DNA of 64,000 bases, taken from positions 248,001 to 312,000 of the forward strand of contig CM056877.1 of NCBI GenBank assembly GCA_029876055.1, read 5' to 3'. The position numbers and the translations under genes are program-made. Below are positions 55,194 through 64,000 of this stretch, piece by piece. Source of the DNA: Madurella fahalii. Its lineage: Eukaryota > Ascomycota > Sordariomycetes > Sordariales. Numbering within the stretch: the first letter of the stretch is position 1; each line of letters begins with the position of its first letter. Under the pieces are notes generated by a model that saw nothing but the letters and a program-made list of their open reading frames with translations, made no database searches and had not been told where the DNA came from.

Positions 55194-58100
55194 TCACGTC
55201 CGACTCCCCTCTCTCAAAGCAGACAACATCAACGCCGCCTCCTGCTCCTTCCTCAGCTGCTCATCCGGTCCATACCCCACCGCGTGAGTATGAGCATACC
55301 ACTCCCTCTCCAACTCTACCCGCACCTGCTGTTCCAGTGGATGCTGCTGCTGGTGTTGCTGTTGCTGCTGGTATTGCTCCGCCCACCGCGGTGGGCAGGT
55401 CAACCACCCGGCTAGGGGATCCGCAAAGAAGAACGGATTCGCCGCGGCCCCTAGGTGCATCCGCGCATGCGACGCAGCAGTGACGGGCGAACCGACGTCG
55501 CAGGATATTGCGGCCAGCGGACCGGGAGAGGTGACCTTGGGCTCCAACGTCGCCAGTTTGGGGGTTATGTCTTGCTGGAGCGGATGCGGGATGGAACCGT
55601 TCGCGGGTGAGATATTCAGCGGGGCGAGTCGGACTGGGGGAGTGTGTGGGCGAGGCATGAATACGGCGGATGACTCTTGATGTAGCTGGGCAATCAGCCG
55701 ATCTGTTTCGCGGAAGCCATTGTCGATTGTTGCAAAGGGGTTGGTGGTGTTTGCGGCGGTAGCGCCGTGGTTGGCACGAGGAACGCGGGGAGGCGGTCGA
55801 GGCGTAGCGGCAGGTAAAGGTGCAGGTGCAGTCGGCCGGGGTAGGGTTCTGAAGTTCTGGAGTTCGGGCTGCGGGTGTGGCTGCGGGTGTGGCTGCGGTT
55901 GTGGGGAGGGCTGGGAGATGGCCTTGGTGTGAGGGAGAGGTGATAGGACCTCGTCTCCTGCGTCATTGAGCGAGACCCTGGTCTCGACGCCGTTGATCAT
56001 GCGCCATGTAACAGTCTGCTTGCGTTTGCGGCTCTTTACCGCCGCCGATATGGAGCTGTCCCCGTTGGAAACGGTGGGTTCGACAACCATGTTGGGCAGG
56101 CCCGGCGGCGCCAGGGATGGTGCTGGCGTTTTTGGTTTTGCCATGCCCGCTGGATCGGTAGTAACGTTCTGCTCAGTCTTGACGTCCACCAACTCTACGA
56201 CTGCCGGGGCTGATCTGCGAGGTCGTTTCGGCTTTGGCTTAACGGTAGTTCGGCTTGGGGAATTAGTCGCCGACGAGGCCGGGTTGCCATCGGTGATGCG
56301 TCGCAGATTCTGCAGAATCTTCCAGACCAGGTAGGCGCCATTGAGCTTGTGATCTCGAACGGACGCTGGGCGTTTCGCGTTGGGGTTGAATTTCCGTTCC
56401 CGAGGGACCCTAATCGGCTTCTTGGACACCGCTTTAGGTAGCGGGGGTGGCGGCATCTCTTGACATTGCGGAGACGCACCATCTCTCTCTGTCGCCTGCA
56501 CAACTGATAATTCACTGTTCTCCCTTTTCTGGTTACGGCTCGCGGCGTCGCTCTCTCTGCCCCTCCTGGATGGTTTGTCAACACCATCTCCTCGCTTACT
56601 AGACTCGCCGGTTTGCCTACGTGAGGCCTTGACGGACTTCGGTCTCTCGTCTTCCGGGACTGCGGTGCCAGGGGGCAGCCATAGGGAGGGCTTTCTCGCT
56701 TGAAGGTCGCCAACCCAGGCGTCGTAATCCCACTGTACCCAGAAATCGATGATATCTGCCCAAACACTCTCGGGAGGCTTGGTGAAGTTTACAAACACGA
56801 CCTTGCCTCCGCGGTCGTGCACAGCTTTAGCGAACTCCCTGACTAGTACCTTGAGTCCGTGAACGCGCATGCTTGTCCCCAGGATGAGCAGCATGTCTGG
56901 GCCTAGCGACAGGTCATGCTGCACGAGGGGGCTGATGAGATGCGCATGGGGGTGCTCTTCGCCGTAGAGGACAATGTCGGGTCGTAGTTTGCCTACTCCG
57001 AGGGCCCTCTTGCCCCGCTCCTCCCGGGCGGCTGTTGCTCCTGCGCAGTGCGGGCAAATCGGCTGCCGCCCGGCGAGGGTATCTGCCTGCCGAGCCTCGT
57101 CGTCCCATGATGCAGTACGGGCGCATACAAAACATCGAAGCTCAGCCAAGGAACCGTGTAGGAATACACATTCAACCCCACGGTTGGGGGCCGGCGGGGC
57201 AGACGTGGCAGTCGGAGCTGAGGGTGTTGGGATTGAAGTGTCGTTCTGGGTGGACCCCGATTCGGAGCCGGATTGCGACCCCTGAACGGTATTGGAAGAG
57301 GCGTCTTTGCCCTCTTCTTGGCTAGGTTCAGGTACTGTCTCGCCGGGCTGCAACGTCTCCTGAGGCTGAGTCTCGCTCTGCGGCTCATCTTCCTTCTGTG
57401 GTGGCCCCTGGCTGCTGTCTATGGAGCTTTCCGCACTCTTCAGCGAGCTCTTCGGCCCGTCTGACTTACGCCCGGCACGAGCAGAGAAGCGGTATCGGTT
57501 CCCCGCTCCGAGCGATAGCGATGTTGTGAGACCCACGCGTTCTTCCAGCTGATCGATGTTCTGCGTATAGCATCTGACCAACTTCCTGCTGTCACGAAGG
57601 ACGCTGACGAAATGGTGGCTGCTTGTCGGCTCGGCACAGCGCACTCTTTGCCGAAGCGTCGTCGCGAAGGTATAAAACACCGACGTCTTTATAGGGCAAG
57701 ACCATATTTGTGCGTCAAATAGGTCCCGCCCCTTCATGTTAGGAAGCGAGGCCCGACCGGACGAAGAAGAGAATGAGGTCTGAGAGGTCAAGAGTGGAGT
57801 AGAGACCGAAGACGGTTCTTCGCTCTGCGACCGGGACGAGGCGCTATCTTGGTTAGATGATGAGCCCGATGTGCCCAGGGAATCCTCATAGGGGTCAAAG
57901 GTGACCTGGGGTGGAGATGATAGCGGGGAGGAGCTGCGTGTTTGTAGGTCTATTAGGTCCGGCCTGCGCAGTGCGTCCTGAGCGGGCCGGGGAGGGGACG
58001 AGGCAAAGGGAGCATGGGAATCCTCCACTAACGGCTCGGAGACGGCCTCAATTTGGTCAGCAACGAGGCGTGGACTCGGGAGCGGCGTCAGCGCCGGTTC

Positions 58101-58650
58101 CGGGGGACAACTAGGAGGGCGGGCGGCCGGTTCCTGTTCTGTCGTTGCCATGCCTTGCTGAGAGCTCGAGACGTTATTCGAGTGGCATGTCTCGTTGGCA
58201 GGCCCCGAGACCATCTCCTCTCCCTGCTGGGCGCCTTGCTCATCCTTCGCGACCGCATGCTTTGCCATCCCACGTAGTCCTGGGAACAAGGTCGTCTCAA
58301 TCTCGGGGGAACCGGCACGTGATATCCGTCGACGTTTTGCCGGTCTTTCCTCCAGTGCTGTGTCCGACACGTCGACATCGCTATTGCTGCTAGCGGCCTG
58401 TTTATGTGCAGCATCAAACTGGGCTTGGATCAACGAGTAGAGTCCGTTCTCGGAACGGAAGTCCTGGAGACAGCGTCAGAACGGGATGCGGGAGTGGAAA
58501 GATGGTGGAACGCGTGGGACTCACGGGAATGCCCGAGTTGGTGCTAATGCCGGCGCCCGTGATAACCACAACCTTGCGCGCCTTGGACAAGGAATTTGCG
58601 ATCTCCTGCAACAGGGACTCGGAGCCCGGCTCAACGTGGGTAGTCGGCAT
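55194..58650 (-). CDS. Hst3/Hst4-type sirtuin (NAD-dependent histone deacetylase), very long
   Basis: Nuclear NAD-dependent deacetylase expected to act on H3K56ac, by similarity to Hst3/Hst4. Exons 58650-58525 and 58463-55194, joined by a 61-bp phase-0 intron, give 1131 aa. The splice itself completes the NAD-binding signature ITGAGISTNSGIPDFRSENGLY (residues about 29-51). Then TQNIDQLEE, the catalytic His in VECVFLHGSLAELRC, zinc ligands CFVC and CPHC, PDIVLYGE, GTSMRVHGLK and VVFVNFTKPP follow in family order. Two large low-complexity insertions interrupt the catalytic core (about residues 55-284, and about 100 residues before VECVFLHG), and a 450-residue disordered tail follows with basic patches and a Gln-rich end. 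An ATG 19 codons further upstream (58707) is an alternative start. Confidence 0.92.
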
Positions 58651-60967
58651 TCTGTCTAAGCCGATTGGTGCAGCATCGGGCCAGGACGGTGGAACAGGTC
58701 CGGGCAACAGCGGGCGACGGACAAGAGACCTAGAAGTGCTCTACTTCGTCATGATTCGGAAACAGGTGGCAACGCGCTCCTTCTTGGTGATTGCGCGTAT
58801 GGCGCAATGGTAGCAACGTCGGCCAGGGTTCTGCGCGAGACAACGGAAAGCGACAATGGCGCGCTGGAGACTTGTTGGCCTGGGACGGGATACCGCGGGA
58901 CGCGTTCAAAATGGGAAGATGGGCGGGGTAACGCATGCAGCGGTGTGCTCGCGGGGCTTGGTGATGGGATTCTGGAGAGCAGAACGCGGCATTGGACGCG
59001 GACTTGGGGTCGTTCGGGGCCGATTGTTCACCTGGCAGCTGCTCGCCCACGGCGTTTGTTGTCTATCGCTAACCTTAGTGTCGAAAGGTGGAGTGGTGCG
59101 ACACGCGCGACGAGTAAGCCAAGCCTGCAGGGGTTCGAGCCTCGCTGGCTGCCAAGAACAGGGCAAAGCTCCGGAGGCTGTAGTCCACCGGCCGGTTCAC
59201 AAGACCTCGATGTTGTCCACTGCAACGCGCTGGGGGAGTAGAATTGCAAGCAGATTTGATATTGGACTTCTAGAGGTATGCGAAACTGCAGTAGGAGATT
59301 TTTTTTTCTTAATTCCCTACTGCTCCAGTGCAAGCAGACAAACAACATCAGGGCAGTTCCCGTCCAGTTGCTTTGGTTGGCTTCAGTGGAAGAAGGCGGC
59401 CCGGAACCCCACAATGTCTTGGCCCCGGTGCCATCTGCGGTACTGTTGTGAAGCTCGGGCCTCTGCCAGGTGGTTTGCTTTCTGGAAAACGTGCAGAACC
59501 GATAGGCCCGTTACGCGGTCATCAACTGCCCTCACCGCATGTGCTGATTGGCTTAGTTACCACCGAGTCGGACAATTTCTACCCGAGTGACAGCAAAACA
59601 GCCGTGCAACACGGAAAACACGAGCCCTTCCTATAACTGCCCCTGGGTAACTACTGCGATGGTCAGTTTTGCAGGTCATAGGGAACTAAGATTCAACTCA
59701 CCAACCCGTACTATAGATACCACTACGTCAAAAGAAACTCCGTTCCGTGTGCTCCTCGTCAATGCAGTTTTCTATTGCGCCTTTCCCATCATGCCGTGCA
59801 TGTGTTCTTCCTTGAAAAGACCCTGTCAGAGAATCCGCCAAACCCGTTGCACCACCGATTTCTATCAGGCTCCGGCTCTCCCGCTCTTCCAACCAACATG
59901 ACCTATTCTGATTTAAGTAATACTTGACTACCTGGCTTGACCTCCGGAAAAATGGGGGACAGCATCCGGCTTACACGCGGCGAGATCTAGTTCCGCAACC
60001 TCATAGGGCCCGGACCAAGGCCGTGTCTAAGATTATGGTAACTAATATCAGGAATATGACGGTAAAGATATCTTAGCAATTAGTTATGACGCTACTGTAA
60101 TCCAATTCCACCGGCGCCATCCCGAGAACGCCTCGGCCAGGGTGACTCTACCGCCCACCCCACCCGAGTTATACCTTTCTTTCCGATTGGAAATTCATTT
60201 TGTTCAGGGACTAGGGCAACGAAGACTCAACCGTCATGGCCCAGATACCCGCTGGGGCGGGGGGCGTTCACCCCAGACGCAGAATGACACTAAGAACGCG
60301 CTAGACGATGCGGTAGTGGACAATGACCATGAGTGGCCCGCAGAAATCGCGCGGATCTTGATCCTAGAGTTGGTCACTCTTACCTATTTTCCTCTTCTTC
60401 TCCGATCTAGCCGTTGGGTGTATCGGCATCTCCGTCAGCATTGCCGCTTTCGCCTCTGCCTTGGGGACTTGGTTGAGAAGAAATCGGGCCGAGAGGAAGA
60501 TGAATGTTGTTCAGTTGTTTGAAACGGAGGAAGGTAACTGTCAGCCTCTGGAAGGCACTGAAGTAGGTATGCAAAGCGAGGAGAGAGTGGCATGGCAGAG
60601 GAGTAGGCGTCGTCTAACGTGTAAGATAGCTACGTTTTACCAGCTCGGGTCAGAATAGGGTTATACCTAGTGTCATGCGAAAGTCTGTTGTATAGCGCAA
60701 GATTTCGTAGAGCTGTCAAGGCTCTGATTATACCACCTGAGGACAGAGGACACAACTCCCCTTTTCTTGGTCCACTGTGAGCTGCGTTTCACAGTTTCGA
60801 AAGACGCAGCAAAATTACGGGTGCGACATCAGTCCGTAGAAACGTTTACAGAGTGCGACCAGGCGGAATGAGGCTCTGATTATCGGGCCATCGTCGCAAC
60901 CCACAATCATTGGGAAGTCGAGCGCTTCAAGCATGCTTCAATGGCGGCTGGAGCTTCAAGCGGCGGC
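58651..60967. other. Large intergenic region, no gene recognised
   Basis: 2.3 kb between the sirtuin's 5' end and the 3' end of the TRIP4/Rqt4 gene. It contains the sirtuin promoter. All open frames are short and lack domains. Box-A- and box-B-like tRNA fragments at 58799 and 59125 do not form a tRNA. Confidence 0.55.
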
Positions 60968-62563
60968 TCATCCACATACCGGTTCATCGCCGGCCGCCCC
61001 ATCAGCCCCGCCGTAGATGCCGCCATCAAGAATGACGGCTTGGTTATCGTCCAGGTCATCCTGGACCCTCCGCCACCTGGTTTTCCTCTCCTTCCTGCCT
61101 TCCAGCTCGGTTCCCTTCCCCTCAGGGTCATAAACCGGCTTGATAAGGCCGCCCAGGAGCGGGTTCTTGCTAAAGGCACCGCCTTGCACCCTATTCCCGT
61201 CCGTCTCTCGCAGCACTGATGCACCGCCCCCAGCATCGTCCTCGTCTTCGTCCGGCGTCTGCGGCCGCTCCACCTTGACCGTCTTCTTGAAGACTTTCTT
61301 CCCCGTCAGATCAATACTCACAATCTGCTGCCGCTTCTCGTACTCGGGCTTCGCATTCCACTCCATGTCCCTCAGCAACTTCTGCTGTTTCTTCAACGCC
61401 AGCGCCCTCTCCTCGGGGCTCGCCCACATGCTCCCCGTCAGGGACACGTCGAAGTCGGCGGCCTCGTCGCGCACCGTGGTCCGCCTCGCGTTCTGCGCCT
61501 GGAACGCGAGCAGCTTGTCGCGGTGCTGCAGCGCCATGGCCTCGGCCACGCTCGGGTCCGGCTTGGCCGTGTACGGCCGCGGCGCGCCGCCCACGTCCGC
61601 CCTCCTGTGCGCCTCCCGGTCCGCCGCCATCTTCTCCCTCCCCCGCTCGGCGCGCAGCTCCTTGATCATGCCCTGCACCTCGGCCGAGCTCAGCAGAGGC
61701 TCCCCGCAAAAGGTGCACGGTCCCAGCCCTTCCTTGATGCAGATGACCTTGCCGCAGTTGAGGCAGTTCGGCGCGGCCGTGAGGAGCGGGTGCCGCGTCG
61801 CGACGCAGTTGCACCGGCGGGCGGCCACGGATTCGGGGGCGTTGGAGGCGTGGGACGGGTTGGTGGTGATCTCGAGGGAGCGGATCGCTTGGTCGAGGTC
61901 GGCGAGGGCAGTCGAGGAGCCGTGCATGGGCACGCCGCCCGTGATGGAGACTTTGGCGGTGTTGGGATTGTTTCGTGACGACGACGACGACGACGACGAC
62001 GGGCCGGGTGTGGACGTTCGTGATACAGGATTCGACTTGGGTTTTGGCTTGGGCACGCCGAGGTCTGAGACCAGCATTCCCGCGGCTGAGGGCGGAGGCT
62101 TCGAGGGCTGGGGAGGCGGCGTCGATGACTTTGCTGGGGTCTGTTTGCCTTTGTTGCCGGCGCTGGTCGAGGGTGTGGATGTACCTGGCCTCCCCGACAT
62201 ATACTCTTCCTGCTGGTCCTTCTTGTTGTAGACGGTCCCGGGGCCGAGCGCAAACGATGCGACTTGTCGAGGCGGCGGGGTATGCAGGGGCGCCTTCTTC
62301 TTCTTCGCGGGACGACGGTGCTTCGGGACGGAATCAACCTCGGAACTCTGTTCGGAGCTGGGCGTGGTGGCTGGAAACGCCTTTGGCTCGGTGCGGCGGG
62401 CGTTGAATGTCGATATGAAGTCGATTACCTGGGGCGAGTCACCGAGCATGTTTGTGAAGTGGTCGGCCGCTTCGGCCTTGGACAGAGTCGAGGCATAGTC
62501 GAGGACTTGTTGCAGGCCATCGTCCGGTAACGGCAGTAACTGGAAGAGCTGTTGTTTCGACAT
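60968..62563 (-). CDS. TRIP4/ASC-1 family zinc-finger protein, Rqt4-like ribosome-quality-control factor
   Basis: Homologue of animal TRIP4 (ASC-1) and yeast Rqt4, a subunit of the RQT/ASCC complex with the Slh1 helicase that splits collided ribosomes. Intronless, 531 aa from the ATG at 62563; the frame upstream is open but has no leader-like features. An N-terminal helical region (LFQLLPLPDDGLQQVLDYAS) is followed by a disordered Ser/Pro/Lys-rich linker containing a poly-Ser run from a GAC microsatellite. The C2HC5 zinc finger is at about residues 255-305: RRCNCVATRHPL, PNCLNCGKVIC and CTFCGEPLLS. The C-terminal part is charged and ends ILDGGIYGG. A GTATGT string five codons before the stop could be a splice donor, so the last few residues are uncertain. 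Confidence 0.9.
   Translation of the reverse strand: MSKQQLFQLLPLPDDGLQQVLDYASTLSKAEAADHFTNMLGDSPQVIDFISTFNARRTEPKAFPATTPSSEQSSEVDSVPKHRRPAKKKKAPLHTPPPRQVASFALGPGTVYNKKDQQEEYMSGRPGTSTPSTSAGNKGKQTPAKSSTPPPQPSKPPPSAAGMLVSDLGVPKPKPKSNPVSRTSTPGPSSSSSSSSRNNPNTAKVSITGGVPMHGSSTALADLDQAIRSLEITTNPSHASNAPESVAARRCNCVATRHPLLTAAPNCLNCGKVICIKEGLGPCTFCGEPLLSSAEVQGMIKELRAERGREKMAADREAHRRADVGGAPRPYTAKPDPSVAEAMALQHRDKLLAFQAQNARRTTVRDEAADFDVSLTGSMWASPEERALALKKQQKLLRDMEWNAKPEYEKRQQIVSIDLTGKKVFKKTVKVERPQTPDEDEDDAGGGASVLRETDGNRVQGGAFSKNPLLGGLIKPVYDPEGKGTELEGRKERKTRWRRVQDDLDDNQAVILDGGIYGGADGAAGDEPVCG
61977..62000. repeat. (GAC)8 microsatellite inside the Rqt4-like coding region
   Basis: Eight perfect GAC units. 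Read on the minus strand in the gene's frame they encode a poly-Ser run in the disordered linker, where length changes would be tolerated. Confidence 0.9.
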
Positions 62564-63867
62564 CGCAGCCTTGCGCACTCGGTGCTGGTGTTGTGACTTT
62601 GCGCTGCCGAGGATTCTGGTTGAGTAAAGTTCTCTAGGCCACTGCAGTGCCCCGCCGTCACTAAAATTTCCCCGCGTGCGCCGCTTCAGGCCTCTGGCCC
62701 GCCGCAATGACGGTCAACCTAAAATGGACGCCGAGCTGCCCCACAATGACTGGTCGGCTGGCGCCGTGGCTTAGTCGGGCGCGGTAGGAAAACCATCCCA
62801 AAATACCTACATTGAGCCATACCCATTGTGTGAGGACCTGTGTGCTGTGCAGTAGGCACACACTGACGCAATCCAGACTTGAACTAGCTCCTCGATAAAG
62901 ACGATATTGGGGAGCATTGTGTACATTGCGGGGCGACCTTGCCACGCGACAAGACCACGGGAAAGGCCTGGTTTGCAGGCCGCCCCTGCGAATCCCAGCC
63001 TGGAGGTTGCCGCAAATCAATTGCCACGATGGCTCCCACCTGTGAACAACGCAGCATCAGGGAGCCGAAACCACACGCTCGGTCGACAACACGGCTACTC
63101 CAGACTCTCTGAAAGGCAACAAGGCAATCATACCACCGATTGACAGTATCTAGAGCTCTCGGGTTGACAGTACCCTCCCCTATCATAGTCTCCATAAATC
63201 CTACAGCACAGCCCCTTGTGGAAAGCCCGACGAATGTTCCCGCAGGGATACATGGCTGGACATGAGAGCGGATCCGGGAGCTCGTCTTGTGTGCCAGACT
63301 CAAATCGAGTGCAACAGAAACGGGATTAGGTAATCTATTTTGATTAAATCAAAAGCTTAAGTTTACTTGTCAAGATGGTCCGTCCTCCTCTCCTGGAGTA
63401 GCAGGCGCTGCGAATCCTTCCCTACAGTACTGTTCATTAGCGCGGTGGCACAAGCATGATCGTCGCAAGCATCCTTTGTGGCTTTTAGCGAGGCACTCGG
63501 AATTTGCCCAGCCCGGCGGCGCTGCACTCGGACTGAATGTCGCATTCTGATTGCTCGCCTGAAATTTCAGCTGCCAATGGGAGCGCCCCCGTTGACTGTT
63601 GTTCCCGGGTTCAGGGGTCCCAGGGCTGGGGGTCGGTTCCTAACTCGCATCGTTTCAGCATGTTATGCGACCCCATCGCCACTCGATTGGATGGCTTGGC
63701 GCTTAAAGGAGGCAGCATACCATGCAAGTTACCCCGGTACTGCTCTTACACGATGCGTGTGACATGATGCGGTCCTTATTTATATATTCGTTGCCGCCAT
63801 GTCAGGATACCGAGGATACTAGCTGTTCATCTCTCACACTATCCCGCCCCGTGGTGTAATATTCATC
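62564..63867. other. Divergent intergenic, no gene recognised
   Basis: 1.3 kb between the Rqt4-like gene and the plus-strand secreted protein at the window end; it holds both promoters. TATATATTC at about 63781-63789 lies roughly 85 bp before the start codon and may be that gene's TATA box. Confidence 0.5.
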
Positions 63868-64000
63868 ATGTGGCTTACTACGGAAAGACTTGCTGTTCTC
63901 CTACTTTTCAGCACCCAAAGCATATCAGGCGTGAATGCAGCGCCAGCACCCCAGGTTTCTAACTCCGCTGTAGCCTCTATCACAGCGAATCCGACTGCAT
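63868..64000 (+). CDS. N-terminus of a secreted protein, cut by window end
   Basis: The ATG at 63868 opens a frame running to the last base (44 complete codons). Residues 1-24 form a clear signal peptide (charged start, ERLAVLLLFSTQSISGVNA), followed by APAPQVSNSAVASITANP, a low-complexity mature start common in fungal secreted enzymes and surface proteins. The family cannot be told. A GT at the CAG/GTTTCT boundary could be a donor, so the last residues may be intronic. Confidence 0.6.
   Translation, partial: MWLTTERLAVLLLFSTQSISGVNAAPAPQVSNSAVASITANPTA

Noticed and set aside
58795..59160. tRNA-like box A (TGGCGCAATGG near 58799) and box B (GGTTCGAGCC near 59125)
   Set aside because: They are more than 300 bp apart, and neither can be completed to a cloverleaf; T-stem and acceptor pairing fail.

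Overview
The window reads as about 64 kb of nuclear DNA from a filamentous ascomycete, probably a sordariomycete and perhaps of the Chaetomiaceae type. The organism is inferred, not proven. The reasons are short GT-AG introns of 49-110 bp with CTAAC/CTGAC-like branch sites, GC-rich third codon positions, an AA9 polysaccharide monooxygenase, a HET-domain gene, and a Fot1/pogo transposon carrying what look like RIP mutations. Genes are monocistronic, lie on both strands and most have introns. I rebuilt exons by hand from splice sites and reading phase; in nearly every model the exon lengths sum to a whole number of codons.

Region 1-24 kb is mostly housekeeping and secretion. In order it holds a methionine-permease-like transporter, a Whi5/Nrm1-type G1/S repressor, a DUF7730-like protein, the ER P5A ATPase Spf1 (with an apparent 1-nt frameshift), mitochondrial malate dehydrogenase, an AA9 LPMO, a single-pass Ser/Thr-rich membrane protein, a UlaG/NAPE-PLD-type metallo-beta-lactamase-fold hydrolase and a PLAC8 cysteine-rich protein.

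Region 24-37 kb is more fungus-specific. It holds an orphan 3' gene end, an SF1 (UPF1/DNA2-like) helicase whose frame stays open for 111 codons past its UGA, a multi-pass membrane protein with a His-rich repeat tail, a GPI-anchor-type secreted cysteine-rich protein, a tail-anchored sulfotransferase-like protein and a secreted GMC oxidoreductase.

Region 37-48 kb looks like an accessory island. A 2.08-kb Fot1/pogo element with perfect 44-bp inverted repeats and a TA target duplication carries a transposase broken only by four in-frame TAG codons. It is followed by a large HET-domain protein and a trypsin-fold protease, then simple-repeat and decayed sequence.

Region 48-64 kb returns to more ordinary genes: an S53 sedolisin, a CPA-type Na+/H+ antiporter (with a probable GC-AG intron), a small one-TM protein, a three-finger C2H2 protein, a very large Hst3/Hst4-type sirtuin, the TRIP4/Rqt4 ribosome-quality-control factor, and the start of a secreted protein cut by the window end. 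No tRNA, rRNA or CRISPR array was found.
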